From Patescibacteria group bacterium (GTDB taxonomy: Bacteria; Patescibacteriota; Patescibacteriia; JAHIZJ01), in the NCBI GenBank assembly GCA_018814765.1, contig JAHIZJ010000086.1:1-32050 (forward strand): DNA of 32,050 nt. The letters run 5' to 3'. The notes beneath the pieces were generated by a model, which worked only from the letters and a program-made list of their open reading frames with translations, did not search any database and was not told the origin of the DNA. Shown here one piece after another: positions 1 through 8,054 of this stretch. Position 1 is the stretch's first letter. Every line of letters begins with the position of its first letter. The position numbers and the translations under genes were made by a program.

Positions 1-408
1 CTTTGAAAAAAGTTCACCATATTGTCTAGCAATATCAGCCGCTGTCCAGCCCTCTAACACTTGAAACTCCGTTTCGCTGGCTACCACCTCCCCTTCTGAT
101 ATTATACTAACTATAGTGCTTACCTCCTGCCCTGTATTTAAACTATATTGACCTGCAATTATCTTAGCTGATAAACCTTCAATCCAGATATAAGTCTCAA
201 ATGCCCTGGCGCTTCTGATAACCCCTTCTTCTTCCAGCATAGTTGCTATTTCTTTAACCCCCTGACCAGACTCGATCACAATAACTACGTCTCTTGCTTC
301 ATTGCTTTTATCTGGTGCTTTTATTAAACCCGTGAAATACCAAAAAACCATTCCAGCCAATATGACCAGTACGATTAATAGTCCGATAATAATGTTTAGT
401 ATTCTCAT
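1..408 (-). CDS. mltG: MltG/YceG-like endolytic murein transglycosylase, N-terminal part
   Basis: This partial gene is missing from the ORF track because its stop lies beyond the left edge. Read from the ATG at 408 it gives 136 codons: a short N-terminus, one membrane anchor (residues about 3-22, rich in I/L/V), then a LysM-like segment with VVIVIESGQGVKEIA and IEGLSAKIIAGQYSL. That order matches the N-terminus of MltG, an inner-membrane lytic transglycosylase that cleaves nascent glycan strands and sets their length. The catalytic YceG domain would lie outside the window. The ATG overlaps the stop of the guanylyltransferase gene (ATGA), so the two are probably translationally coupled. The family call rests on the anchor and the LysM-like region only. 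Confidence 0.72.
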   Translation of the reverse strand, partial: MRILNIIIGLLIVLVILAGMVFWYFTGLIKAPDKSNEARDVVIVIESGQGVKEIATMLEEEGVIRSARAFETYIWIEGLSAKIIAGQYSLNTGQEVSTIVSIISEGEVVASETEFQVLEGWTAADIARQYGELFSK

Positions 409-1484
409 TGTAGATACTGATATTTTCTTTGTTTTTCTATTTGTTCAACAATTTTTTTCACATCTTGAGCTTTGTCCTTGTGGCAAACTAGTAAGGCATC
501 TTTAGTATCTACGATCATCATATTTTCAACACCCGATGTTGCGATCAGCTTTCCTGCCAGACTATATATCAGATTACCTTTTGTATCAATCCCAATGTGC
601 TTTCCTTTAATGACATTGTCAGTCTCTGTTTTACTTAACACATCTTTAATCGACCGCCAATGGCCAATATCCTGCCAAATAAAATCGGCTGGTACAACAA
701 GCATTTTTTTTAACTTTTCCATAATTCCGTAATCTATAGATATGGGTTTAATTTTATGAAACTCAGTCTTTAATACTTTATGTTCATTAGGCCTACCAAG
801 ACTATCTTGTATCTTCATTAAAATTTTATATATATTGGGAATGTGTTTCTTGTATAATGACAATAAATGATCCGCCCGCCAAAAGAACATAGCGGGATTC
901 CAGAGGTATTCCCATTGTCTTAAAAATTTCTGCGCAGTCTTCAGGTCTGGTTTTTCTACAAACTTTTCAGCATTAAACACCTCATCTTTTCCATAAACCG
1001 CTTTCTGGCTACCCATTTTTATATAGCCAAGACCTGTGTCTGGATAAGTTGGATTAATACCAATTAGCACGGTATGGGCTGGATTCTCTTTTATTGTTCT
1101 ACCAGCCAATTTTATAAACCTTGAATATGTCTTGTCAGGACTTATATAGTGATCTGTATTAGCAGTAAATACTATTTCTTTGGGGTGTTTTTTGTGAATC
1201 ATTGTAGCCGCCAGACCAATCGCTGCGGCTGTGTCTTTTCGCTCTGGCTCAATAGAAAAATTCTTAATGCCAAATTTTGCAACTTGCTTTTTGATCATCG
1301 AATATTGAGAACTTCCAATCGCTAGATAAATGTCTTCTTTTTTTAAAAAACGTAAAAGGCGCTTCAATGTCATCTCCAGAAGCGTCTCTTTGCCAATAAA
1401 TGGCTGAAGCTGTTTTGGGTGGTTTTTTCGTGATACTGGCCAAAGCCTGGTACCACTCCCACCTGATAATACAATTGCTTTCAT
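405..1484 (-). CDS. manC: mannose-1-phosphate guanylyltransferase
   Basis: The product makes GDP-mannose from mannose-1-phosphate and GTP, supplying mannose, fucose or rhamnose-type sugars for surface glycans. The N-terminus carries the nucleotidyltransferase signature LSGGSGTRLWPVS followed by HPKQ, and FVEKPD lies near residue 175. At 359 residues it has the catalytic and left-handed helix part but not the isomerase domain of bifunctional ManC/AlgA proteins, which run to about 470. The start is secure: an extended -10 (TG-T-TAGAAT) ends 7 bases before the ATG, so the mRNA is probably leaderless. Its stop overlaps the mltG start by ATGA. Confidence 0.9.
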   Translation of the reverse strand: MKAIVLSGGSGTRLWPVSRKNHPKQLQPFIGKETLLEMTLKRLLRFLKKEDIYLAIGSSQYSMIKKQVAKFGIKNFSIEPERKDTAAAIGLAATMIHKKHPKEIVFTANTDHYISPDKTYSRFIKLAGRTIKENPAHTVLIGINPTYPDTGLGYIKMGSQKAVYGKDEVFNAEKFVEKPDLKTAQKFLRQWEYLWNPAMFFWRADHLLSLYKKHIPNIYKILMKIQDSLGRPNEHKVLKTEFHKIKPISIDYGIMEKLKKMLVVPADFIWQDIGHWRSIKDVLSKTETDNVIKGKHIGIDTKGNLIYSLAGKLIATSGVENMMIVDTKDALLVCHKDKAQDVKKIVEQIEKQRKYQYLQ

Positions 1485-1491
1485 TGTTTAT

Positions 1492-1500
1492 ATTCTAACA
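1492..1500 (-). promoter_or_regulatory. extended -10 promoter of manC-mltG
   Basis: On the minus strand TGTTAGAAT (TG-n-10) lies 7 bases before the manC ATG. No good -35 was seen, as expected for an extended -10. Transcription would start at or next to the A of ATG. Confidence 0.5.
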
Positions 1501-1538
1501 GAATAATGTAAATTTGTCTTTTCAGTTTTCAACATCCA

Positions 1539-2177
1539 TTATTGCTCTTCAATTAATGGTACAAAGGCAAAACCTGGTGTACGTTCTTTGGAAATACTGC
1601 CTGACTTTGATTTACTTAACAATATCATTTCCTGCGTACCTATACCAACAGGAATTACCATTTTACCGCCATTAGCTAATTGCTTTATCAATATAGACGG
1701 CACGTTCTTTGCAGCAGCCGCAACATGTATCCTATTATAGGGGGCTTGTTCTGCAAATCTCTTAGCTCCATCACCACAGTGAAATTTCAGATTCCTGTGT
1801 TTATATTTCTTAGCATTTTGCTCTCCAAACTCTTTCAGCTCGGGAATTCTTTCAACCGCCACCACCTTCCCCCCTGGTCCTACTATTTCAGCCAAAAGAC
1901 AAGCAGTCCAACCAGAGCCTGATCCAACATCGAGAACTTTATCACCTACTTGTGGTTGAAGCATTTCTAGCATTAGCGCTACTGTTAACGGTTGTGAGAT
2001 AGTTTGCCCACAAGCAATCGGGAGCGGAGCATTAATCTCTGACTGTTGCTCACGCTTTTCTTCGTTTAATTCCCTATTGTTTAAAAAATCAGTACGATTA
2101 ATTTTATAAAACGCACTTATTATCTCTGGTGTCTTGAGATAGCCTTGTTCAGTTAAATGCTTGATTAAATTCTTCAT
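1539..2177 (-). CDS. pcm: protein-L-isoaspartate O-methyltransferase
   Basis: This SAM-dependent methyltransferase methylates isoaspartyl residues in aged proteins so that they can be repaired. The 212-residue product has the family layout: an N-terminal helical part, then the PCMT signature PLPIACGQTISQPLTVA (residues about 50-66), then the SAM-binding motif I VLDVGSGSGWTA. VVAVERIPEL is the acidic motif II. It stands alone on the minus strand, back to back with the CAP-domain gene, and the divergent start region is only about 60 bases long. I saw no clear Shine-Dalgarno. Confidence 0.9.
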   Translation of the reverse strand: MKNLIKHLTEQGYLKTPEIISAFYKINRTDFLNNRELNEEKREQQSEINAPLPIACGQTISQPLTVALMLEMLQPQVGDKVLDVGSGSGWTACLLAEIVGPGGKVVAVERIPELKEFGEQNAKKYKHRNLKFHCGDGAKRFAEQAPYNRIHVAAAAKNVPSILIKQLANGGKMVIPVGIGTQEMILLSKSKSGSISKERTPGFAFVPLIEEQ

Positions 2178-2179
2178 GG

Positions 2180-2208
2180 TTGATTTTTTTAAACAAATGT
2201 GCTATACT
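2180..2208 (+). promoter_or_regulatory. promoter of the CAP-domain gene
   Basis: TTGATT (2180-2185), a 17-base spacer and TATACT (2203-2208) form a near-consensus sigma-70-type promoter. The TTG that the ORF track uses as a start codon is the -35 box, so translation must begin downstream, at the ATG at 2237. Confidence 0.7.
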
Positions 2209-2236
2209 TATAATAACAAAACAAAAACAAAAACAA

Positions 2237-3058
2237 ATGCTAACAGCTAAAAACTTCTATCTTGGAATTGGCACCAAGCTAATGGTGTTAGTGGTAGGTA
2301 TTATTTGCCTGCTTTTTTTATTGCCAACTCATGTATCTGCTGAAGTCATTCACCCCACACAAGATATTGTTTATTTAACGAACCAAGAGCGTATTAATAA
2401 TGATTTACTACCCCTGTCACTTAACTCGAAATTAATTGAAGCTGCCAACAAAAAGGCACAGGATATGTTAACCAAGAATTACTTTAATCATAATAGCCCG
2501 GATGGACACGAACCTTGGGATTTTATTACTGACGCCGACTACCCCTATATATATGCAGGTGAAAATCTGGCCATTAACTACCCTGATTCTCTTTCTACAT
2601 TTAAAGGTTGGCTCAACAGCCCATCACATTATGAAAATATCGTTTTTCCCAGTTTCCAGGAAATTGGAGTTGCTATCCACAGTGCTGAAATCAATGGGCA
2701 AGTGACCACTGTTACAGTACAGCTTTTTGGAAGTCGAAACGACTTTACTCCCTTTAATACTTTTCTGTCAGATGCCACAACCCAACCAAAGGTTTCCGAA
2801 TCAATAATTGATCAAACATCTCTGGATAGAGAGGGTAAAAGCGGGTATGTGGCATCTTCTGTAACTACCAGCTTACAGCGTCCTCCGGTAGATAGCAATT
2901 CTAGCTCCCATATTCTAATCTGGGCTATACTTATCACCTATCTGGCAATAATAATAGGTCTGTTATTCTATCTTACCCAAAAACAGTTTTTTTACATTTT
3001 CATTAAAAAGATTGCAATAATGTTTTGGGTAATATTTATTGTAGTAATCCTAACTTAA
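2237..3058 (+). CDS. exported CAP-domain (SCP/PR1-like) protein with C-terminal membrane anchor
   Basis: The ORF track starts at a TTG inside the promoter; the ATG at 2237 (273 residues) is the better start, with a roughly 20-base A-rich leader and no Shine-Dalgarno. A signal peptide (VLVVGIICLLFLLP...VSA) is followed by a CAP domain, about residues 40-165, with YFNHNSPDG, AGENLA and SPSHYENI, the conserved His/Glu-bearing motifs of bacterial YkwD-like proteins. After a Ser/Thr-rich linker come two hydrophobic segments near the C-terminus, so the CAP domain is probably displayed outside the membrane. The function of bacterial CAP proteins is generally unresolved. The last 9 bases overlap the convergent uppP tail. 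Confidence 0.85.
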   Translation: MLTAKNFYLGIGTKLMVLVVGIICLLFLLPTHVSAEVIHPTQDIVYLTNQERINNDLLPLSLNSKLIEAANKKAQDMLTKNYFNHNSPDGHEPWDFITDADYPYIYAGENLAINYPDSLSTFKGWLNSPSHYENIVFPSFQEIGVAIHSAEINGQVTTVTVQLFGSRNDFTPFNTFLSDATTQPKVSESIIDQTSLDREGKSGYVASSVTTSLQRPPVDSNSSSHILIWAILITYLAIIIGLLFYLTQKQFFYIFIKKIAIMFWVIFIVVILT

Positions 3059-3874
3059 TACTCCGAAAATAATTAAGGTAGCCAAAACAAGACTGAGAAT
3101 TATTCTATAATAGGCGAAGGGGTTCAAAGAATTACTCTTGAGATATCTCAAGAAATACTTGATACACAAATATCCACTAACAAAACTAGACACAAACCCC
3201 ACTACATATATCAACCAATTCTGAGTAAAAGCACCAATCTCAACTAATTCAGCTGTTTTTTTTACCCCCGCACCCAGAACTATGGGTATGGATAGAAGAA
3301 AGGCAAACTTAGCTGCCGCCTCTCTCTTTAAGTTAAATAATAAACCTGTTATAATAGTACTGCCCGATCTTGAGACTCCTGGTATAAGAGCAATGGCCTG
3401 AGCCAAACCAATAACTATGGCCCATCCGATCTTTATATCGCTTAGTTCTTTAACCTTTCGCGCATGTTTTTCTGAAATAATAAACACTATAGCCCCAACA
3501 AATAAAGCAACTACAATTACCCAAAGAGTTCTAAGGCTATCCTCAATATAATTCTCTATTAGATAGCCAATCACTGCAGCCGGAATCGTACCCATGATAA
3601 CCAACCAAGACATACGCTGTTCCAAGTCATTACTAAAATTCCAGCACCGTAAACTTCTGAAAAAGCCGGACATATACTTCACTAGATCATCCCAAAAATA
3701 AACCAGCAAGGCAAATAAAGTACCTCCGTGCAGTACCACATCAAAACCCAAGTCAGAAGCAATATCCAGAGACCAAATATTGTGGAATATCGCTAAATGA
3801 CCTGTACTAGAGATTGGTAAAAACTCTGTTAGTCCCTGAATTAAACCAAATAGAATTGTATATATTATAATCAT
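3050..3874 (-). CDS. uppP: undecaprenyl-diphosphatase UppP/BacA
   Basis: This integral membrane phosphatase recycles undecaprenyl diphosphate to the monophosphate carrier used for peptidoglycan and glycan export. Diagnostic motifs are GLTEFLPISSTGHL near the N-terminus and IPGVSRSGSTI in the second half; multiple hydrophobic helices fill the rest. The tracked ORF begins 26 codons too early. The ATG at 3874 puts the GLTEFLP motif about 14 residues from the start, as in other family members, giving 274 residues. That ATG shares the tetranucleotide CATG with the start of the divergent YuiD-like gene. It belongs functionally with uppS and the polyprenyl synthase further right. Confidence 0.92.
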   Translation of the reverse strand: MIIIYTILFGLIQGLTEFLPISSTGHLAIFHNIWSLDIASDLGFDVVLHGGTLFALLVYFWDDLVKYMSGFFRSLRCWNFSNDLEQRMSWLVIMGTIPAAVIGYLIENYIEDSLRTLWVIVVALFVGAIVFIISEKHARKVKELSDIKIGWAIVIGLAQAIALIPGVSRSGSTIITGLLFNLKREAAAKFAFLLSIPIVLGAGVKKTAELVEIGAFTQNWLIYVVGFVSSFVSGYLCIKYFLRYLKSNSLNPFAYYRIILSLVLATLIIFGVLS

Positions 3875-4310
3875 GGAATTTCCAAAAATATTATTATCAG
3901 CACTAATCGCTGGGCTGGCCACACAGCTTTTCAAATTTATCAGAGAGGCCACGCGTGGTCATATCAAATGGGACCTTCTAAACTCATATGGAGGAATGCC
4001 CTCAGCTCATACTGCCTTTGTAGCTGCCCTGACAACCGCTGTCGGTGTTAGCGAAGGAATTGATTCAGCCGCTTTTGCCATCTCTTTCATTTTATCAATC
4101 ATTATAGTACGTGATGCGATCGGTTTTCGCAGGTATTTAGGTACTCATGGTCGAGTTATCAATATGCTTATGCGAGAACTTCCGGAAGGAGAAGACTTGA
4201 AATATCCATTGAGACTACGTGAGAGAGTTGGCCACACACCCCTAGAAGCACTGGTGGGCACATTAGTGGGCGTTTCAATCAGTCTTATTTGCTTATTAGT
4301 GTTTTTTTAG
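3873..4310 (+). CDS. divergent PAP2 family protein (YuiD/DUF212-like)
   Basis: The 145-residue membrane protein has the family's three signatures in order: GGMPSAHTAFVAAL (about residues 40-54), RDAIGFRRYLGTHG, and ERVGHTPLEALVGTLVG near the C-terminus. These correspond to the His/Arg catalytic elements of PAP2-type phosphatases in the divergent subfamily; the substrate is unknown, although a lipid phosphate is likely. Sitting head to head with uppP fits a role in lipid-carrier metabolism, which is inference. TATAAT (3866-3871) lies only 1 base before the ATG, so it cannot be the -10 for this start unless translation begins inside the ORF. Confidence 0.85.
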   Translation: MEFPKILLSALIAGLATQLFKFIREATRGHIKWDLLNSYGGMPSAHTAFVAALTTAVGVSEGIDSAAFAISFILSIIIVRDAIGFRRYLGTHGRVINMLMRELPEGEDLKYPLRLRERVGHTPLEALVGTLVGVSISLICLLVFF

Positions 4311-4314
4311 ATAT

Positions 4315-5187
4315 TTATTGCTGACACTTAGGACAGTAATGACTCGATCGGCTACCCTGCCGAATTCTTTTTATTTTTGAGGTTTTACACCTCAAACATT
4401 GTTTGTTTTCTCTACCATAAACTTTTAGGAATTTTAGCATATCACCGGTACGTCCGTCACCCCGACGAAAATATTGCATCGTGGTACCGCTTTTTTTAAT
4501 TGCTAGCTTAAGTATTATTGGGATGTTTAGGTATATTTTCTTTAGCTCTTTCCTTGATAAGGACTTAATTCTTCTAGTAGGCCGAATGCCAGCTTTAAAA
4601 AGAACTTCATCAACGTATATGTTACCTAAGCCCACTACAGCTGTTTGGCTTAATAGTATTTGTTTTACTGATGAGTTTTTATGAGATGACAGCTTTTTTA
4701 AGAATATTTCAAAGGTGAATGATTTATCAAAAGGTTCTGGGCCCAGCTTTTTTTCAGTATAAAATTTTTCCAACGATTTATTAGCTATTATCGTCATATA
4801 GCCAAACTGCCGAACGTCATTGAAAAATAGATTTCTCCCGCCCCTAAACTTAATTGTTATATGTGTGTATTTGTTTGGTAAGTCATGAATATCATGATTT
4901 ATAGGATGGCCTCCTCCCCTATTAACATCTTTCGAAGATTGATATATTAGCTGACCAGACATCTTCAAATGTACAATCAGGGTATAACCATTGTCTAGTT
5001 TAAATAAAAGCATTTTTGCCCGTCTTCCAATTTGGACTACTTTACTTCCAATGGCTAACTGTCGAAACTTAAGCAAAGACAATTGTATCATTTTTTCTAA
5101 ACGTACATCCACGTCACAAATTACCTGGCCCTTTACATGCGGTCGTAGATCATTTACAACTGTTTCGACTTCTGGTAATTCGGGCAC
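4315..5187 (-). CDS. mutM: formamidopyrimidine-DNA glycosylase (Fpg/MutM)
   Basis: This is a bifunctional base-excision repair enzyme that removes 8-oxoguanine and opened purines and nicks the abasic site. The N-terminus reads (M)PELPEVETV from a GTG start at 5187, placing the catalytic Pro and Glu right after the initiator. GRRAKMLLF holds the conserved Lys region, VGLGNIYVDEVLFKAGIRP is the H2TH region, and the C-terminus ends in a four-Cys zinc finger (CLRC...CPKC). The 290-residue length is a little above the usual 270. It is convergent with the PAP2-like gene, with 4 bases between stops. Confidence 0.95.
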   Translation of the reverse strand: MPELPEVETVVNDLRPHVKGQVICDVDVRLEKMIQLSLLKFRQLAIGSKVVQIGRRAKMLLFKLDNGYTLIVHLKMSGQLIYQSSKDVNRGGGHPINHDIHDLPNKYTHITIKFRGGRNLFFNDVRQFGYMTIIANKSLEKFYTEKKLGPEPFDKSFTFEIFLKKLSSHKNSSVKQILLSQTAVVGLGNIYVDEVLFKAGIRPTRRIKSLSRKELKKIYLNIPIILKLAIKKSGTTMQYFRRGDGRTGDMLKFLKVYGRENKQCLRCKTSKIKRIRQGSRSSHYCPKCQQ

Positions 5188-5253
5188 TTGATTTAATTAA
5201 GAATTAATAATTTAGAATTAACAATTAAAAATAATATAGTATGGATTAACAAA

Positions 5254-5904
5254 CTAATTTATTATCAGTTTCATGTTTTTAATTACTCTCCGTGCTTCTT
5301 GACTGACTGACTTCTTTGAATCCTTTTCCATGTCTTTCATTAACAACAAGGCTCTGGAAATATATTCGTTATTATTTCTACAGAATTCTGACATAGACAT
5401 TATTGCCTTTTTTCGTACTATCAGATTATCATCCCTCAGTCCTACAGATAATGACCTAAAAGCTAAGTCTTGCACGGATTTTTGTTCATAATTTATCCGG
5501 CCGATGGCCACTAGAGCTGATTCACGCACACAAACACTATCGCTACTTAGCAATTCAGTTAGTTGTTGAATAGTATCTTGTCGATTAAACACTTTTAGTC
5601 TGGGAGCAATATGACTAATAGCTTCCGTTGTATAGCGAACTACCTGAAAAGTTGAATCAAAAAGTTTTTTTACCAAGCGCCGATTAAAATTCTGAAACAT
5701 TTTAGGATTAATTTTTGCCGCTAAAGCAATGGACTTAGCTGCTTTAGATCTGATTCCTTCACGTTTGTCATTTAACAAATCGACCACCAGTTTGGCGGTT
5801 TTTTTGCTTTTTAGCATCAACCCTACCACTTCTGATGTCCCGTTGCTTTTGCGTGCACCTTTTTTCTTATATTTTTGTATTATCTCACTTTTTGATGTGG
5901 TCAT
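5254..5904 (-). CDS. HEAT-repeat protein of unknown partner
   Basis: From the ATG at 5904 (216 residues) the protein is almost wholly alpha-helical, with four to five HEAT-like repeats: recurring DLLNDKREGIRSKAAKSIAL, LLSSDSVCVRESALVAIGRI and GLRDDNLIVRKKAIMSMSEF blocks spaced by about 37 residues. Such repeats form a binding solenoid; no catalytic motif is present. The upstream 25 codons of the tracked ORF are probably not translated, because the ATG at 5904 overlaps the stop of the preceding membrane gene as ATGA. The C-terminus is Lys-rich. Confidence 0.7.
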   Translation of the reverse strand: MTTSKSEIIQKYKKKGARKSNGTSEVVGLMLKSKKTAKLVVDLLNDKREGIRSKAAKSIALAAKINPKMFQNFNRRLVKKLFDSTFQVVRYTTEAISHIAPRLKVFNRQDTIQQLTELLSSDSVCVRESALVAIGRINYEQKSVQDLAFRSLSVGLRDDNLIVRKKAIMSMSEFCRNNNEYISRALLLMKDMEKDSKKSVSQEARRVIKNMKLIIN

Positions 5905-6236
5905 GCCGTATAAACCAAATATAATAATAGGGTTATACAAAGCAATATCAACAGGGTAGACAGAGTAACAACCAGACATAATACGGCGTCGCGCAGACTG
6001 CCATTTTTTAGCAACTTCATTGGGTAGCCAAACACTATTAACCCTGAAATCCCTGCACTGAAAACAAAAAGTAATAAAAAGGAAAATATTGATAATGCTG
6101 GAGCCTTATCTGAAGAAAATATACTTTCAACATTTATCATAAATAATCCCACAAGTATAACGTAGACTCCCTCTAGAATACCTGCCAAGGCACCATACTT
6201 CAATATGTTTTTTTCTATTTTCATAGTTTTAATCAA
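5901..6236 (-). CDS. small four-helix membrane protein, unknown
   Basis: The 111-residue hydrophobic protein has four predicted membrane segments (about residues 14-33, 47-69, 70-77 extending through the GLIVFGYP turn, and 85-109). I do not recognise a family. The tracked start is a TTG at 6236 overlapping the upstream stop (TTGA); the ATG at 6224 (MKIEKN) is an equally good alternative. It is the middle gene of a three-gene overlapping unit with an acidic soluble protein upstream and the HEAT protein downstream, which suggests one membrane-associated complex. Confidence 0.6.
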   Translation of the reverse strand: MIKTMKIEKNILKYGALAGILEGVYVILVGLFMINVESIFSSDKAPALSIFSFLLLFVFSAGISGLIVFGYPMKLLKNGSLRDAVLCLVVTLSTLLILLCITLLLYLVYTA

Positions 6237-6562
6237 TCATTTAATAGAGATTCGCCGTCGACCTTTACCCAAGTGTCCGTTTCTTCTTCATATCTGAAAG
6301 CCTTCAAAGTATGGACTGTTTCAGTGTCTGAATATTTTTTCTGAATTGTTTTATCAGAACCAATACGTCTGGAGCCAAGTGCTTTTTCTCCAACCACTAA
6401 AGGTATGCTGGTTCTGACCAGTTTCATTTTTCCCAAAGGACCATTGAATAATATTGTTTCAACTGTACCAGGAGAGTCATTTAATTCTGCCATATCCTCT
6501 TCCAGAACTTCAAACGAGTCTTTAATTTGACCTTTTGTTTCTTGCCATTTTTCGTCAGTCAT
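6233..6562 (-). CDS. small acidic soluble protein, unknown
   Basis: The 109-residue protein starts MTDEKWQETKGQIKDSF and has no signal peptide or membrane segment. The first 30 residues look helical and acidic; the rest alternates strands (ILFNGPLGKMKLVRTS, VHTLKAFRYEEETDTWVKV). It is the first gene of the unit with the small membrane protein and the HEAT protein. I recognise no family and no catalytic residues. The gene is supported by the overlapping start-stop arrangement and typical codon composition rather than by homology. Confidence 0.6.
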   Translation of the reverse strand: MTDEKWQETKGQIKDSFEVLEEDMAELNDSPGTVETILFNGPLGKMKLVRTSIPLVVGEKALGSRRIGSDKTIQKKYSDTETVHTLKAFRYEEETDTWVKVDGESLLND

Positions 6563-6612
6563 AGTGGTTTTACTCTATCAAAAAACAGGCTTAATGTAAA
6601 CCTGCTTCAGAA

Positions 6613-6972
6613 TCACTTTTTTCTTTTTATGTCTTTTATATCTTTACGTAAATCAATTATCATACGTTTTACCTTAATCAGCTGTTCTTCGGTGCGAATG
6701 TCAGCTTGTAGATCCGCTTCATCCCGCACATCATCGCGACTGGCCAAGTTATTTGAATACATTAATAATATGACAACTAGAAATATTGCTTCCAATGATA
6801 CTATCAGGGTTAATAAATCAATGTCCCACCCGAAATACAACCATGCGGTAAACCATACAGCATGTATTAATATCGCCCACCAAGATCCGAAAAATCCGCT
6901 TATTTCCAAAGCTACTTTCTCACCAAGCGATGTATCAAAGATAAACCTTTTTTTGTATTTTCCCTTGGACAT
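6613..6972 (-). CDS. DUF1003-family membrane protein
   Basis: Starting at the ATG at 6972 (119 residues), the protein shows the DUF1003 pattern: a conserved FFGSWWAILIHAVWFTAWLY first helix, a short D-containing loop, then a second helix EAIFLVVILLMYSNNLASRDD followed by a charged coiled tail (RDEADLQADIRTEEQLIKVK). The function of the family is unknown. The start is chosen because TATAAT ends exactly 6 bases before this ATG, which would give a leaderless message; the 19 codons upstream lie over the terminator of the neighbouring gene. Confidence 0.8.
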   Translation of the reverse strand: MSKGKYKKRFIFDTSLGEKVALEISGFFGSWWAILIHAVWFTAWLYFGWDIDLLTLIVSLEAIFLVVILLMYSNNLASRDDVRDEADLQADIRTEEQLIKVKRMIIDLRKDIKDIKRKK

Positions 6973-6978
6973 AAGTTT

Positions 6979-6984
6979 ATTATA
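6979..6984 (-). promoter_or_regulatory. -10 box of the DUF1003 gene
   Basis: A perfect TATAAT lies 6 bases before the ATG on the minus strand, so transcription would begin at the start codon. No strong -35 was found. Confidence 0.5.
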
Positions 6985-7000
6985 ACTCTTTTTGAATAAA

Positions 7001-7033
7001 AAGAAAAATCCCGTCATCATTAATGACAACGGG
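7001..7033 (-). terminator. intrinsic terminator of the 7.0-7.8 kb gene
   Basis: On the minus strand, CCCGT..TCATT pairs with AATGA..ACGGG around a small internal loop and is followed by ATTTTTCTT. It lies 15 bases after the stop of the upstream membrane-protein gene. Confidence 0.8.
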
Positions 7034-7047
7034 TATGTGCTATCGCT

Positions 7048-7842
7048 TTATCTGGGTGAATGGGTTAATGATTTGCTTCGCAGTCTACGCTTCCGTACAT
7101 GTTTGTTCAAATCGTCTATCAACGAAATGAACAAGATTACAGTTGTGATTGGGAGGACAAGAAACATCCAAAAGATCGTACGATTTCTACTCTTGAGTAG
7201 CCCATCTAGCGGATTGTCAAATCCACCTAGAAAATGGTACTCGTAAGTATATCCGAGTAGAAGGCCTAATGAAACGATGAACCAGAACACGACGTACCAC
7301 CAAATACTCAAGCTGAATTTAGTCGCCTCATAGAAGGCATATCTGGATAGATATGTACGATAGATGCACTCTGTACCCAGGTCGATCTCAGATGGCCTGA
7401 AGGGTGCCTCAGTTGACTCAAGTATGCTAAATTTCGTCGTCAGGCTGTCGGCTGGGATGTTTGTTCTGACGGCTAGCTGCTTGAGATTCTCGTCGAATCC
7501 ATACGGCGCTGTCCATATAGCCGGGCCTCCTTTTCCGCGCATTGAGTGCCACAGATCCAGGGTTGTTGTGATAACAAATCGTAAGGAAGAGGGGTCTTGA
7601 GGGCTAGACCTCAACAGATCACACAACAAGTCCGCTGCTTTCTCATCATCCGTCTCCGGCTCCAGTGTCTGATCAACCCATTGCTGAACAGAACAGATGA
7701 ATGCAAATTGACGCCACCGTACCATCTCCGCAGGCCTATAAGAAAGTTGATAGATAGCTTGAACTACGATTGAGACAATCACCAGTCCGATGATTAGACC
7801 GACCATCGCTCTCCAAAAGTTCGGTCCCACTGATACGAACAT
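7048..7842 (-). CDS. membrane protein of unknown family (cassette-class gene)
   Basis: The 264-residue product has an N-terminal membrane helix (about 12-32), a roughly 140-residue soluble middle part with several Cys and Trp, and two helices near residues 178-200 and 228-250 ending in a basic tail (HVRKRRLRSK). I recognise no family. It has the full cassette layout: TTGACA-17-TAAGAT promoter, AAAGGAGG ending 6 bases before the ATG, a single ORF, and its own terminator. Its base composition is visibly richer in G+C than the flanking native genes. An imperfect hairpin (7964-7999) sits upstream of the promoter. Confidence 0.75.
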   Translation of the reverse strand: MFVSVGPNFWRAMVGLIIGLVIVSIVVQAIYQLSYRPAEMVRWRQFAFICSVQQWVDQTLEPETDDEKAADLLCDLLRSSPQDPSSLRFVITTTLDLWHSMRGKGGPAIWTAPYGFDENLKQLAVRTNIPADSLTTKFSILESTEAPFRPSEIDLGTECIYRTYLSRYAFYEATKFSLSIWWYVVFWFIVSLGLLLGYTYEYHFLGGFDNPLDGLLKSRNRTIFWMFLVLPITTVILFISLIDDLNKHVRKRRLRSKSLTHSPR

Positions 7843-7899
7843 TGTACCCCTCCTTTATCAGAACTCACCACTAAACGACCAATATCAAAGAACAAAAAA

Positions 7900-7928
7900 A
7901 TCTTATCAGATAAGATAGAAGTTGTCAA
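7900..7928 (-). promoter_or_regulatory. TTGACA-17-TAAGAT promoter
   Basis: On the minus strand a perfect -35 TTGACA (7923-7928), 17-base spacer and TAAGAT (7900-7905) sit about 58 bases before the ATG of the cassette membrane protein. Confidence 0.75.
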
Positions 7929-7963
7929 AATATTGTTGTATCTAAAACACTTCGTTTGCTGGC

Positions 7964-7999
7964 GCACTTCCCTGTCATTCGACGGGGCAGGAAAGGTGC
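7964..7999. repeat. imperfect hairpin element
   Basis: GCACTTCCCTG pairs imperfectly with CAGGAAAGGTGC around TCATTCGACGGGG. It lies in the 212-base gap between the prepilin gene and the cassette membrane protein, just upstream of the latter's promoter. The GTCATTC core resembles REP-like palindromes such as the one at 12981-13099. Confidence 0.45.
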
Positions 8000-8054
8000 T
8001 TGCTGATGGAATAAATATTTATTGTACTAAGAACAAAATCTTTAGCCAGGGCTT

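Noticed and set aside
2180-2236. TTG start of the CAP-domain ORF
   Set aside because: The TTG is the -35 box of a near-consensus promoter, so this part is not transcribed as message.
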